This document shows positions 45,021 to 56,349 of a stretch of DNA of 64,000 nt, piece after piece. Origin of the DNA: Lepus europaeus (lineage: Eukaryota; Chordata; Mammalia; Lagomorpha; Leporidae); assembly GCF_033115175.1 (NCBI RefSeq), contig NC_084850.1, forward strand, positions 14,725,218-14,789,217, read 5' to 3'. The notes under the pieces were generated by a model. That model made no database searches. It was not told where the DNA came from and saw only the letters and a list, made by a program, of their open reading frames with translations. A program made the position numbers and the translations under genes. Every line of letters begins with the position of its first letter. Positions within the stretch are counted from its first letter, which is position 1.

Positions 45021-45520
45021 TGGGGCTGGTGTTTTACACAGTGGTTAAGATACTACTTGAGATGGGGCCAGCTCTGTGGCACATCAGGTTAATGCCCCAG
45101 TCTGCAGTGCCAGCATCCCATATGGGCACCGGTTCAAGTCCAGGCTGCTCCATTTCCGATCCAGCTCTCTGCTATGGCCTGGGATAGTAGTAGAAGATGT
45201 CCCAAGTCCTTGGGCCCCTGTACCCACATGGGAGACCTGAAGAATACTACTTGGGACACTGGCATCCCATATCTGAGTGTGGGGTTCAAGTCCTGTTTCC
45301 TTGCTTCCAATACAGCTTCCTGTAGGTGCACTATTTGGTAGGTAGTAGATGATGGCTCAAGTACTTGGGTCACTGCCACCCAAGTATGAGACATGGATTG
45401 AGTTTCAGACTCCTGGCTTCAGCCTGACCCAGCCTTGGCTGTTGCAGGAATTTGGGGAGTCAACAGATGAATGATCTCTTTCTCTTTCTGCCTTTCAAAT
45501 AAACTGAACTTAAAAAAAAA
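45021..45520 (+). mobile_element. Older C-repeat SINE split by a tail-less SINE
   Basis: Left arm 45021-45060 ('ggggctggtgttttacacag ... atactacttga'). Right arm 45244-45520 resumes at 'atactacttg ggacactggc' and runs to 'tttcaaataaactgaac' plus A-run. Confidence 0.85.
45061..45243 (+). mobile_element. 3'-truncated C-repeat SINE without A-tail
   Basis: Begins 'tggggccagctctgtggcac' and stops abruptly after 'catgggagacctgaag'. It lacks the pyrimidine block and poly(A), yet it is flanked by atactacttg at 45050-45059 and 45244-45253. Confidence 0.82.
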
Positions 45521-45629
45521 AAAAACAAGTGAACATTTTTTGTGTTAAAAATTTTTGAGAAAAATAGATCTTGTTGAAAATATTAAGAACTTGTTTTTTA
45601 AAAATATATATATTTATATATTATTCTCA

Positions 45630-45945
45630 GGTAAATTTGCTACTTGCAGTGCCAGCATTCCCTATGGTCACAGGTTTGAGTCCCAGCTGCTCCCTTTCTG
45701 ATCCAGATCTCTGCTGTGGGCTGGAAAAGCAGTGAAAGCTGGCCAAGTCCTTGGGACCCTGCGCCCATGTGAGAGACCAGAAGGAAGCTCCTGGCTCCTG
45801 GCTTTGGATTGGCTCAGTTCTGGCCGTTGCAGTCATCTGGGGAGTGAATCAGCAGATGGAAGTCCTCTCTCTCTCGCTCTCTCACTCTCTCTCTCTCTCC
45901 CTCTACCTCTGCCTTTCAAATAAATAAATAAATCTTTAAAAAAGT
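45630..45945 (+). mobile_element. C-repeat SINE, 5'-degraded
   Basis: Starts within the body ('aggtaaatttgctacttgca'). It is complete at 'cagcagatggaagtcctctc', (CT)n and 'aaataaataaataaatcttt'. Preceded by a TA-rich tract (45603-45625). Confidence 0.88.
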
Positions 45946-46266
45946 TTTTTCTTTCATTTATTTTAAAGACAGAGTTACAGAAAAAGAGGGAGAAAGACAG
46001 AAAGAGAGAGACCTTCAGTCCACTGATTCACTCCCAAATGACTGCAACAGCCAAGGCTGAGCCAGACTGAAAACAGGAGCCAGGAACTCTATCCACATCT
46101 CCCACATGGGTGGCAGGAACCCAAGTACTTGGGCTATCATCCACTGCCTCCTAGATGTGTTAGCAGAAAATTGGATCAAAAGGACAGAGTAGCCAGGACT
46201 CAAACCAGGTACTGTAACATGGGATGTGGGTGTCACAAGCAGCAGCTTCTCCTGCTGTACAACCTA
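45946..46266 (-). mobile_element. C-repeat SINE, tail-to-tail with its neighbour
   Basis: Reverse copy: 'ttctttcatttattttaaag', gagagag, 'cagccaaggctgagccagac', ending 'cagcagcttctcctgctgta'. It abuts the A-tail of the + copy at 45630-45945, forming an inverted pair. Confidence 0.87.
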
Positions 46267-46274
46267 CTCCTTCA

Positions 46275-48855
46275 TAAACATGTTCAAGACATCCTATGTG
46301 TCAGGAAGTGTGCAAGGATCTGGGGACAGCAGGAGGCTCACAATGAGGGTTTGGAGAGAGGTCACCAGAGGCCTCTGCCCTGTGACAGAAGGAACTGTAA
46401 GCCATATTCTGTGGTAGAGCAAGGGCCCATGGAAGAGCAGAGTAAACTGCCTGGGTAAGAGAGTATTTAGGCTGACTTTTCTAGTGTGTGCAATATTTTC
46501 ACAGGAAAAGAGGGGTAGCAGACAGTCTAGGCTGATAGAACAGCATGCAAAAGATGCATTCATGTATCTTGGAGTCCAGGAACTTCATGTGATCAAATAA
46601 CATGACTGCAGAGGAAGGAGGTAGAGAGATGTGGGAAATGAGACTGGCGAAGCAGCAAAAGGACCTTCAATGCCGGCTGAGGGGTTGTGACTTGATCCTA
46701 TATTCAGTGGGAACCATGGAAGGATTTTGGTCAGTGCTTTATAAAGATCAAGCTAACCTAGAGTAAAGGGCAAATGGAGAAGGAGAAGACTAGAGGCAGG
46801 GAGACTGGCCAAGATACTGTTTGATTTTGGTTCAGGCAAGAGTAAAAGACCTAACTGGGGTTGGTTGTAGTAGATGCAAGAAGTAGGAGTTCCCGTTTCA
46901 CCCTAGCTGAGGAGAAAATAGAGAGGGAGGTGATATTAACTGAGACAGAAAACACAAGAAAAGGAATCTAAGTTCTTAAACTTTGAAGTAAAAAGGACAA
47001 ATTTTGATTTATGTCTTTAGTTTGGTATTATAGGATTCTGTACATAATCATATCCATATACATAACCTCTTTTGTTCAAATGAATTATTGCACCATCAAA
47101 TTTAATATGGTTTTGAAGGATAATAAATATCAAGTCCACCTACTAGCATTGCTCAATTGAAAATAATCCTATCCATTGCTTTATTAATTGCTTGATTAAA
47201 TACCATTGATCATTTGCTAGTACAATATATAGTTTGAAACATTAAGAATTAGTCTGTACACTCTATTCTGAAAAGACCACTAAGGAGGCTTCTAACTTAA
47301 GATCTTCTACACGTCCATATGTGCAGGAACAGGATATCTGTAATGTCAAAAGCTCCAAGCAGCTCAGCAAAATTGGAATGGTAACAAGCTTCTGTACTCA
47401 CACCCTGGGTAGGATAGTGGTGTCAACACCTCCAGCAGAGCTGATAGAGCTGTCTTTCAGTCTGTCTGCAGGCTCTGTTTACATTCTGCAGGTTAGCTAG
47501 AAACATGCTCACCACTACCCACCTCTGAAAAAGATTTCTAGGTCAACTTGATATCTTCTAGACTCTCCATGTACTGTTCTTCGGCTAACAAGCTCTCCTG
47601 CTATGTCACAATATATGATTCTTTACAAAGAATAAATTAGATAGAGTGTGTAAACAATATAAGAACTTTAGAAATGTTGCCAATCAGTATGGCAGATTTG
47701 GCCAGAAGTCTTTCAAGGGGAACTTATCCAATTTGGAGAGGGTTTGGATTCATCTCAAAGGTGAAGAGACTCACTAATGTTTGAAGTCTTTAGTGAGGTA
47801 AAACTGGAACCCAAATATGGCCACAAAGCTAAGGAAAAATAGGTTAGGATGAAAGGCAGCTGTTAACTGGGAGAAGATATACAAATATATGTGAATTTCA
47901 AAAATTTTTGCGTTAAAAACAAATTATATTTTAATTTATTTTCCACAAACTTTTTGAAGTATCTTTATTTACTGGGGGTGTCCCACAGGCCCTCAAACTT
48001 TGACCAGCAAACTAACTTATCATATTCCTTTCCAAAATAACACCTCCTACTTTATTTTTTATCTCAATTAAATGGCACTAATGGCTGCCTACACATCTCT
48101 TTCCCCTTCACAATCCAAACCAACTTCTTAACAGTTCAGGTGTTTATCCATTTCCACTGCCTTCCTTCCTACTGCCTTAGTTGGGGCTTGTGTTACTTAC
48201 ATATTGTTTTGTAAGAAATTATCCAAAATATTAGCAGTAAAACACAATAAATGCGTATTATCTCCAGTTTCTGTGGCTCATGAATTTGGGCATAACTTAG
48301 CTGACTTAGGATCTCTCCATAAGTTGCAGTCAAGGTAACAGCCAGGACTACAGTTATCTCAAGGTTCTGCAGGAGTAAGACTCATTTCCAAGGTCCCTGA
48401 AGTGTTAGACTCAGAAGATCCACTTCCCAGATCACTCAGAGGCTAATAGGCAGGTCTCTGGCCCTAACTGGCTTTTGGACACAAACATCAGTTACTTGCC
48501 ATCTGTACCTCTCCATCGGGCAGCTCACCACAAGGCAGCTGGCCGCAAAAGTCATCAACTCAATCTTGGAAATGACATCTCAACACCATTATTGTACTCC
48601 ATTCTTATGAGTGAGACCTTAGGTCTAACCAACACTCAACAGGAGAAAATACACTGGAATGTGCTTATCAGGAGGCAGAGATCAGTGGAGGCCACCCTGG
48701 GGACTACCCACCAGAGGGCCTTTGTCTTTTGTATGGAATATAATGTTTGCATTAGTATCCTATATGGCTTCCAGGCTTCCAGGGTCTCTGCACTACAGGG
48801 CATCCTCCGCATTGAGACTTGAGGAGTCTGTAGCTCCACTACAGAAAACCTCTGC
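46275..48855. other. Intergenic with faint old repeats
   Basis: 46580-46830 ('tgacttgatcctatattcag ... tggaaggattttggtcagtg') resembles an ancient L2/LINE-type relic. 48225-48450 ('ccagtttctgtggctcatga ... cagccaggactacagttatc') resembles an old mammalian interspersed repeat I cannot name. The rest is unrecognised, and no gene is seen. Confidence 0.35.
47891..47971. mobile_element. MITE-like half element
   Basis: 'gaatttcaaaaatttttgcg ... ttccacaaactttttgaagt' matches the right half of the element at 55387-55496. The family name is not secure. Confidence 0.4.
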
Positions 48856-48859
48856 TGGC

Positions 48860-49100
48860 AACCTTTGCCACCCACAGAGCAAAGTACAAACTCCTTGGCA
48901 AGCCATTCAGGCCCTCTGTGATCTGGTTCCCAAGTTCCCCAAAATAAGCCAGCTTCTTCTAGGCCTTTCCACATATTCAGGGGAAGTAGAGTATGTGCTC
49001 TTCTCGCTGCCTGATGTGGCTTTCTGCCTCTAATCCTTCAAGGTACAGCTACATGGCATCTCCTTTTTCTGGACTTTGTGTTCCCCAAGCTTTTGAACAC
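48860..49100 (+). mobile_element. L2 relic
   Basis: 'caaactccttggcaagccat', 'caggccctctgtgatctggt', 'taatccttcaaggtacagct' and 'gtgttccccaagcttttgaa' follow L2 order. Confidence 0.6.
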
Positions 49101-49418
49101 AGCGCTATTGGAGAAATGTACACAGTGACTGACACACACTTTGAGGCCTTTGATGCAGATTTGTTATTTTCTTCAATAAAATGAAATAATGCTAGAGCTC
49201 TATGGCCATAGATTGCATAGTTTTAAATGAGGAAAAACCTCAAAGAACAGCATCTGTTACACTGCTGTTTGGCTATAGACTGTTTTCCCCTCACCAACTC
49301 AAGGGCTATTTTGCTACTACAAAGTATCTTCACTGTTTCTAGACTCCCTGATCTCACACTCCTCCAAATCTACAGTTCTCTGAAAGTGGAAAAAACAAAA
49401 GGCCAATAAAAGCCTGCA

Positions 49419-49737
49419 AGGGGCCAGCATTGTGGTATAGCAGGTAAAGCTACCACTTGCAACACTGGCATCCCATATGGTCACTGGGCTGCTCCGCTTC
49501 TGATCCAGCTCCCTGCATATGGCCTGGGAAAGCAGCAGAAGAAGGCCCAAGTGCTTAGGCCCTTGCCACCCATATGGAAGATCCAGTTGAAGCTCCTGGC
49601 TTCTGGCTTTGGCCTGGCCCAGCCCTGGCTGTTGCGGCAATCTTGGAAGTGAACAAGCAGATGGAAGAGCTCTCTCTGTCTATCCCTCTCTCTGTCTAAC
49701 TCTGACTTTCAAATAAATAATTTTTTAATAAAATATG
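49419..49737 (+). mobile_element. C-repeat SINE
   Basis: 'aggggccagcattgtggtat' to 'ctttcaaataaataattttt'. Short TSD gcctgca at 49412-49418 and 49738-49744. Confidence 0.92.
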
Positions 49738-49744
49738 CCTGCAG

Positions 49745-50490
49745 GTAATATTCCTTCATTCCTCTTTGGGTCCATATAAGTCTTAGTGTTGTCTCCAACT
49801 TGTGTAAACATAAACTTCTTGTATGATAAGGTGCCGAGAATCACATTCCAAGCTTAGGTAAAGAAATCTGAAGAAATTTCATCCACTTTTTGGTTTTTGT
49901 TAGAGGGCTGAATTTGTTAGAAGGAGTTTCTGGCCCCAGAGGACGTCTTGGGCCTCCCATTCTCTGTAGGTCCACCCAGCACTCTGTTCTGGGCATGTGG
50001 ATGTCCATTTCTAGAGTTACAAACTCCAGGGTATTCATGGGGAGTAGTGCATGGGTAGCAGAAGATTCTTCTTCCTTTTCTACGGAATAAATCCTTAACA
50101 TACCAAAAAGAGCTGTCCCAAAGATAACAGGGACTAGCAGCATGTGCTACCTGAGTAGCTACAGCAGCAATGGCAGTTCCAATGACAGTCCAGTGCCTGA
50201 AATCAGCAAGAATGAGGAATCTGACAGGAGGTGCTGAGGAGGAATAGGCTGCAACAACTCAAGAGGTGCTGATGGGGAGAGGGCTGTGGCAGGGCAGCTG
50301 GTTGTCCTTTAAAATCCTAAAGATATAACTGGGTTCTTGTTAGATATTGTGTACGTCTAGTGGGGAGAGGAGAGAATTGGGACTCAAACTTGTCAGTGAG
50401 TTTTATATAGCATGGGCATTTGAATCAGACAGACTTCAGATTGCAGCTCCTTCCAAGATCCACACATTAGTTTGCTTTCCTTTAACATGT
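49745..50490. other. Intergenic, nothing recognised
   Basis: No clear repeat. A 100-codon antisense frame (49841-50143) and a 66-codon sense frame have no domain. Confidence 0.35.
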
Positions 50491-50822
50491 TATTTTTTTT
50501 AAAGATTTATTGTATTATATATTTGAAAGGCAGAGTTACAGAGAGGCAGTGGCAGAGAGAGAGGTCTTCCATCTGTTGGTTCACTCCTCAATTGGCCGCA
50601 ATGGCAGGAGCTGTGCCAATCTGAAGCCAGGAGCCAGGAGCTTCGTTCAGGTCTCCCATGCAGGTGCAGGGCCCAAGGACTTGCACCCTCCTCTATTGCT
50701 TTTCCAGGCCATAACAGAGAGCTAGATCAGAAGCAGAGCATCCAGGACTCCAACAGGCACATATATGGGATGCTGGCACTGCAAGCAGTGGCTTTACCCA
50801 CCAAGCCACAATGCTGACCCCC
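50491..50822 (-). mobile_element. C-repeat SINE
   Basis: Poly(T), 'aaagatttattgtattatat', body, end 'caatgctgaccccc'. Flanks aacatgtt/aacatatt are a probable diverged TSD. Confidence 0.92.
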
Positions 50823-51029
50823 AACATATTTTGTTAAGCTCTCTGAGACTCAAGTGCCTCTTCTGACAAATGGGGATAATAGTGGGTGAAACATACAGTG
50901 TTGCTCTAGGTTGAAATAGGACGCACATAAGGGAGCTTATCACCCAATACGTGGAAAATATTATATTTTTTATTTCACACTTGGGTGAACCCTAAATTCC
51001 CACACTCCAAACAAACATTACACAATGAA

Positions 51030-51205
51030 CTCTAATAATCAGGTTAAGGAGCTTCTTGAGCTAGCTCTTTGATTTACTAGCTGTGTAACCTTGAATATCA
51101 TTTTTTAACCTCCCCAAGTCCCCAATTTCCTTATTTGTAAAAGGGGGATAATAATATTGACTTTACTTGGCTGTAATAAAGATTAAATTAAAAACAGCAC
51201 AGTCC
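51030..51205 (+). repeat. MIR relic
   Basis: 'gatttactagctgtgtaacc', 'cccaatttccttatttgtaa' and 'gggggataataatattgact' are characteristic of the MIR core and 3' half. Confidence 0.78.
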
Positions 51206-51217
51206 CTGCTATATTAT

Positions 51218-51527
51218 TAAAGATTTATTTGAAAGGCAGTTGAGAGAGAGAGAAAAAGAAAGAGAGATCTTCCATCTGCTGGTTCACTCCCCAAATGGAC
51301 CCAACAGCTGAGGGGCTGGGCCAAGCTGAAGCCAGGAGCCTGGAACTCCTTCTGTGTCCCTCACATGGGTATAGAGGCCCAAGCTCTCAGGCATCCTCTG
51401 CTGCTTTCCCAGGGGCATTAGCAGGGAGCTGGATTGGATGTGGAATATCCAGGACTCGAACCAGCACCCATATGGAATGCCAGCATTTCAGGAAGTGGCT
51501 TAATCCACTGCACCACGACACTAGCCT
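51218..51527 (-). mobile_element. C-repeat SINE
   Basis: 'attaaagatttatttgaaag', gagagag, body, end 'caccacgacactagcc'. Flanks ctatattatta/ctctattatta suggest a TSD. Confidence 0.9.
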
Positions 51528-51601
51528 CTATTATTATTACTATTACTATTATTATATACATATATATAACATATATGTATAATATACATATTATTATATA
51601 C
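51528..51601. repeat. (ATT)n and (TA)n microsatellites
   Basis: TAT/TAC trinucleotides (about 51530-51555) followed by TA/CATA alternation to 51601. Low-complexity frames across it are artefacts. Confidence 0.9.
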
Positions 51602-51649
51602 ATAGTTTCTCTACAGCTTCATGCAATCCAGATTTACTCTCCTGTTGTA

Positions 51650-51750
51650 GCAGAAAGAGCACAACCTTTGTAATCAGATAGGTCTCAGTTGGGATGTTTC
51701 ATCCCAGCTCCATTACTTATCAGCTGTGTGACCTTGGGCAAGAACTTTAG
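51650..51750 (+). repeat. MIR relic
   Basis: 'gcagaaagagcacaaccttt', 'tcccagctccattacttatc' and 'agctgtgtgaccttgggcaa' are the MIR 5' half and core. Confidence 0.8.
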
Positions 51751-51755
51751 GAGGG

Positions 51756-52069
51756 GCCAATGCTGTGGTTTAGTAGGCTAAGCCTCTGCCTACGGTGCCA
51801 GCATCCCATGTGGGCGCCCATTCCTGTCCCAGCTGCTCTTCTTCTGATCCAGCTCTCTGCTATGGCCTGGGAAAGCAGTAGGGAATGGCTCAAATGCTTG
51901 GGCCCCTGTACCCACAGGGGAGACCCGGAAGAGGCTCCTGGCTCTTGGTTTCAGATCGGCTCAGCTCCAGCCATTGCAACCATTTGGGGAGTGAACCAGT
52001 GAATGGAAGACCTTTCTCTGTCTCCCTAACTCTGTAACTCTAACTCTCAAATAAATAAATACATTTTTT
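51756..52069 (+). mobile_element. C-repeat SINE
   Basis: 'ggggccaatgctgtggttta' to 'caaataaataaatacatttt'. Flanks share ctttagga. It interrupts the trailing edge of the MIR at 51650. Confidence 0.92.
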
Positions 52070-52121
52070 TAAGAGGAGCTTTAGGATAAAAGTAATATTC
52101 TTATGTTTAAATTGAAATCTT

Positions 52122-52494
52122 GGGCCGGCGCCGTGGCTCAACAGGCTAATCCTCTGCCTTGCGGTGCCGGCACACCGGGTTCTAGTCCCGGTCGGGGCGC
52201 CGGATTCTGTCCCGGTTGCCCCTCTTCCAGGCCAGCTCTCTGCTGTGGCCCGGGAGTGCAGTGGAGGATGGCCCAAGTGCTTGGGCCCTGCACCCCATGG
52301 GAGACCAGGAGAAGCACCTGGCTCCTGCCTTCTGATCAGTGCGGTGCGCCGGCCGCAGCACGCTGGCTGTGGCGGCCATTGGAGGGTGAACCAATGGCAA
52401 AGGAAGACCTTTCTCTCTGTTTCTCTCTCTCTCTCACTCTCCACTCTGTCTGTCAAAAATAATTTTTAAAAAATTTAAAAAAAAATTTAAAAAA
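52122..52494 (+). mobile_element. C-repeat SINE, young GC-rich subfamily
   Basis: 'gggccggcgccgtggctcaa', 'gttctagtcccggtcggggc'. Retains many CpGs. 11-bp TSD attgaaatctt at 52111-52121 and 52495-52505, with a long A/T-mixed tail. Open frames of 101-138 codons here are SINE translations. Confidence 0.95.
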
Positions 52495-52509
52495 ATTGAA
52501 ATCTTAGTA

Positions 52510-52920
52510 ATATATTTTTTTCTGAAATAGTTTCTGTAATTTTAAATTCCTTTTAGAAACCCCTGTGCATTACTTTGAACTTTCTATTCAGCAATTTTCT
52601 TATCTGTAAAATGCTGATCATAATAGAGTTGTGTTGTGGCTAGCTACCCAAAATTTGGTTCCAATCAAAACTGTTGCCAAACTAAAAGAGCATGAAAATT
52701 TGTGTTAATTACATAATTAGGCCCTTCTGGGGAGAACAGGATAGGCTTCCCAAACTCATCCAAAAATGATCTGAGAGAGCAAGAAAAGGAGACTAGACAG
52801 GAGTTTTTATTGTGGTTAGGGGATGGGGCCATGGTACGGATCCCCAAATATGGTCAGAGGCCTGTATACTCTGAAATCATGCCAGCGCTAAAGCAGGAAG
52901 CACCCGAGATTTTTTAAAAA
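52510..52920. other. Intergenic; possible MIR scrap
   Basis: 'cttatctgtaaaatgctgat' (52600-52620) may be MIR. Otherwise unrecognised. Confidence 0.35.
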
Positions 52921-52933
52921 TTTTACTTTTTTA

Positions 52934-53264
52934 GGCCAGCACCGTGGCTTAACAGGCTAATCTTCCGCCTTGCGGCGCCGGCACACCGGGTTCTAGTCCT
53001 GGTTGGGGCGCTGGATTCTATCCCGGTTGCCCCTCTTCCAGGCCAGCTCTCTGCTATGGCCCGGGAGTGCAGTGGAGGATGGCCCAAGTCCTTGGGCCCT
53101 GCACCCACATGGGAGACCAGGAGAAGCACATGGCTCCTCCTGGCTTCGGATCAGCACGACGCGCTGGCCGCAGCGGCCATTGGAGGGTGAACCAACGGCA
53201 AAAAGGAATACCTTTCTCTTTGTCTCTCTTTCTCTCTCACTATCCACTCTGCCTGTCAAAAAAA
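52934..53264 (+). mobile_element. C-repeat SINE, young GC-rich subfamily
   Basis: Same subfamily as the copy 0.4 kb upstream. TSD ttactttttta-type at 52923-52933 and 53265-53275. Confidence 0.94.
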
Positions 53265-53275
53265 TTACTTTTTTA

Positions 53276-53451
53276 AAAAAGTTTTATTTATTTGAAAGGC
53301 CAAGTCAGGAGGCTGGAACTCCACCTGGGCCTCCCACATGGGTGGCAGGAACCCAAGTACCAGGTGTATTAGCATGAAGCAGGGTTGGAAATGGAGGCAG
53401 GACTCAATCTCAAGTGACAGCTTAAGCCATGGCACCACATCACCTGCCCCC
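53276..53451 (-). mobile_element. C-repeat SINE, internally deleted
   Basis: Reverse copy: 'gttttatttatttgaaaggc' joins directly to 'ccaagtcaggaggctggaac', skipping the pyrimidine block and tRNA-distal part. Ends 'ccatggcaccacatcacctg'. It lies directly against the preceding SINE. Confidence 0.82.
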
Positions 53452-54785
53452 AAACCATAAATCTTCACAGAGTTAACTGCCGGTTCAGTTGCAAATCTGT
53501 GATTTCCATATGTGGGGTGTTTGATGGTGTTGTAGAAGAGTACTTAATGGTCCATTAGGCAATCTAAGGTGTACTCCTCATTAGCTGTTGTGAACTTAGT
53601 CAGTTCTTCTTTGGACATCAGGTGTAAAATGAGGGCATGCAACTGAATATATATCAGGCTCCCTGCAGGTCTAGCAGGGTCTAAAAGCCAGGGTCGCTAG
53701 CTCTCTCATTAAGTGGCATTGCTGTAGAATAAAGAAACAATGGCTTTCCTTTTCAGTCCACTATCCACCATGTTCCAGATGTTGTTACACCCTATGCACT
53801 CGTGTGTTTAAGACAGATTTGAATGAGCAGAGTGAAGAAGTAAACAGAATATAAAGACCGCAAAGAGCAGCTTTAGCTTAAGTCCCAATAGATCAACCAT
53901 TGTTCCATGACTTTCCCACAGTCTGAAAACAATGCTACATATCACCCTTGACTGAAAGAACCCTGATTTCTCCACTCTTGCAAATCATTCCTTTTTGTTT
54001 TGTCTTTATTGTAAGGACATGTCCTGTGAAAAATATTCATTTGGAATTGAAAAAGGAAGGGAGGGAGAGGAAAGAAAATTCCTAGAGGTACAAAAAATTT
54101 AAGAAAGTAGTCCTCAGAAATTAGAATATCATATGTCACCTGCATAAATGACTATTTCCACATAAAGAATATTCCCACTGGTGAGCATGCTAGCACTACC
54201 GTGTCTGGTACCAGTTTGCAGCACAAGACACAGAACTACAGCAAGACTTTGATGGACATTTCTCAGGGACAAATGAGGTTGAAAGGCAATTTCCCAGGGG
54301 ATTGTAACTTGTTTGCTCAGAGCAATTCCTGATGTTTAAACTCTCAGATGTCCCTCAACTCAGCCACGCATAAGAACATTCTTGTCGACAGTGAGTTTCA
54401 ATCTACTTTTGATCACTTTCTTCAAGCTTGTCAGCACTTCAATCGCAGTTCATTTGGAGAGAGTGGAAGGGCCTAGACTATGAAAGAACACAGCAGACCA
54501 GGAGGTAAGACACCTCCAAGAGGACAGTGCACAGAATTGTGCTTGCAAAAAAAAAAAAAAATGATGGTCACGTTGACCTTACCAAGGACCACTCTGTTAT
54601 CTTGGCTTTTTTGGTTCTGGGAATGCCATAAGCCGTCTCTATAATTTTTATTCTTCCTGGTAAAAGATGGAAACCACAGAAGGTTTACATTTTTCTACTG
54701 AATATCTCTGTCTCCTCTCTTCCTCTCCATCTGGGGGTGGGGGGAGGGATAGGGAGAGGGACAGAAAGAGGAGATATTCTATTTC
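53452..54785. other. Intergenic; A15 run
   Basis: Mostly unrecognised. An A15 run at 54547-54561 follows about 400 bp of moderately complex sequence and could be the tail of an unidentified retrocopy, but there is no AATAAA, TSD or coding match. No gene called. Confidence 0.3.
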
Positions 54786-54789
54786 CATA

Positions 54790-55375
54790 TGTTGAGCAAT
54801 AGCATGTGCTGTAGATCTCATCCATGTAACATTTGAGCCACATCTTCAGTGTCTTGCTTAAGTAGATGGCCAGCTTGGGTACCTTCAGGGATGAAGGGAT
54901 CACTACCATGTGGGACAGTCTGTTTGCTATTTGGAAAGCTCTTACTATTCTGTACTGCCCCTTCAGTCCACTGATCCTTGTTGGATCTTGTTGGGGCTTT
55001 ATTCCCTATTTGTCCCAGGGCAACCCTGTGCTCTAGGATTGCTAATCTCCAGGACACTCTCATCTTCAATTTTTTCTCATGTGGATGTGTCTAGGCATCC
55101 TTCAGAACTTTTGTCTCCCCTGAGAAAGTTTTTCAATATCTCCATCTATCAGCCCAATGTAGCAGCCAAAAGTGAACACTTGGTGAAGTTTGAATAGCAC
55201 AGAGCAGAGTATGACTCACTTTTCCACACTGGAGAGCATATTTCACCAGCCTGGAAGTCCATGGGCAGGCACATTACATTGCTGACTCACATGAATTTTC
55301 ATATGGTGTAATTTAGTTCCTCAGTCCATCTCCGTTGTCCGGTCTGGATTCTGCCATCAAACATATCCTTCCTAG
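54790..55375. mobile_element. CR1/L3-like ancient LINE relic
   Basis: 'ctaggattgctaatctccag', 'cagagcagagtatgactcac', 'cattgctgactcacatgaat' are ordered like the amniote CR1/L3 3' region. Strongly diverged; orientation not assigned. Confidence 0.5.
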
Positions 55376-55386
55376 CTGCTATGTGA

Positions 55387-55496
55387 GGGGTTTTCAGAAA
55401 GTTCATGGAAATGCATAAGAAACTATGCATGGATTTCTGAAATTCTGCACCCAAAAAACCCTTTAATTTTACACAAATTTATGAAGTATTTTCATA
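55387..55496. mobile_element. MITE-like element with terminal inverted repeats
   Basis: About 110 bp beginning 'ggggttttcagaaagttcat' and ending 'aaatttatgaagtattttca'. The ends are imperfect inverted repeats, and the half copy at 47891 shares the right part. Looks like a small nonautonomous DNA transposon; family not secure. A CA repeat follows (55497-55519). Confidence 0.42.
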
Positions 55497-55660
55497 CACA
55501 CACACACACACACACACTGGACATATAATCAAATTTATTGTCGGTTAGAATTTTAAAATGCTTATTTTGGTCACTGTGGTAAGTACCTACTTATATTTTA
55601 TATTTCTCTCATTTGGAAACTGGAAGTGAAGGAGATACCAATTTGTAGTCAGATTCACTT

Positions 55661-55766
55661 TCCAATCCTATGCATTTGTATAACTTACAATCCTACGCAT
55701 TCCAATTCTATGCATTTGTATAATTTACAATCCTATGCATTCCAATCCTATGCTTGTATAACCTAT
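55661..55766 (+). repeat. 40-bp tandem repeat, about 2.6 copies
   Basis: Unit starts 'tccaatcctatgcatttgta'. Copies at 55661-55700 and 55701-55740 differ at about 3 positions. A partial third copy (55741-55766) has lost two bases in 'atgcttgta'. Confidence 0.93.
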
Positions 55767-56049
55767 GGACTTGTACCCATTTGACTCCTGGCATGTCATT
55801 AGGTTCTGATTTGTCTCACATCTATACTGAACCCTCTACCCACACTGAACCTGAATCACTGGACTCTTAGGCCCCTTGCTCCAGGACCCAAAATTTCTCT
55901 TGAAATCTAATCCAAAGAATTTGTATCAGATCTAAAGAGAAATGACTTGGGTGGTGATGGCTGCGCAACACTGAAGCAGGCTCCCCAGAAGGACTAGGCT
56001 CCCTTCACAGAAGAACCTATGGAAGCATTCCTGAAAGTTCTTTTCAGAG

Positions 56050-56338
56050 GCCAGCTTGATGGTGCAGTGGGTTAAGCTGCTGCTTGCAACTCTGGTATCT
56101 CATATCAGAGTGCCAATTCATGTCCTGGTTGCTCAGCTTCCACTCCATCACCCTGCTAATGCATCTAAGAAGGGAATGAATAATGGCCTAAGTATTTTGA
56201 GCCCTTACCATCCATGTGGGAGACCCAGCTCTGGCAGTTGTGGGTGTTTGGGGAGTGAAACAGCAGATGGAAGATGTCTGCCTCTTCCTGTCTCTGTGTT
56301 TCTCTGCCTTTCAATTTTTTTTTTAAAAAAGGAAGATA
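56050..56338 (+). mobile_element. C-repeat SINE, internally deleted
   Basis: 'ccagcttgatggtgcagtgg' start. 'gggagacccagctctggcag' shows loss of the 'ctggctcctggcttc' part. 9-bp TSD ttttcagag at 56041-56049 and 56339-56347. Confidence 0.88.
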
Positions 56339-56349
56339 TTTTCAGAGAA

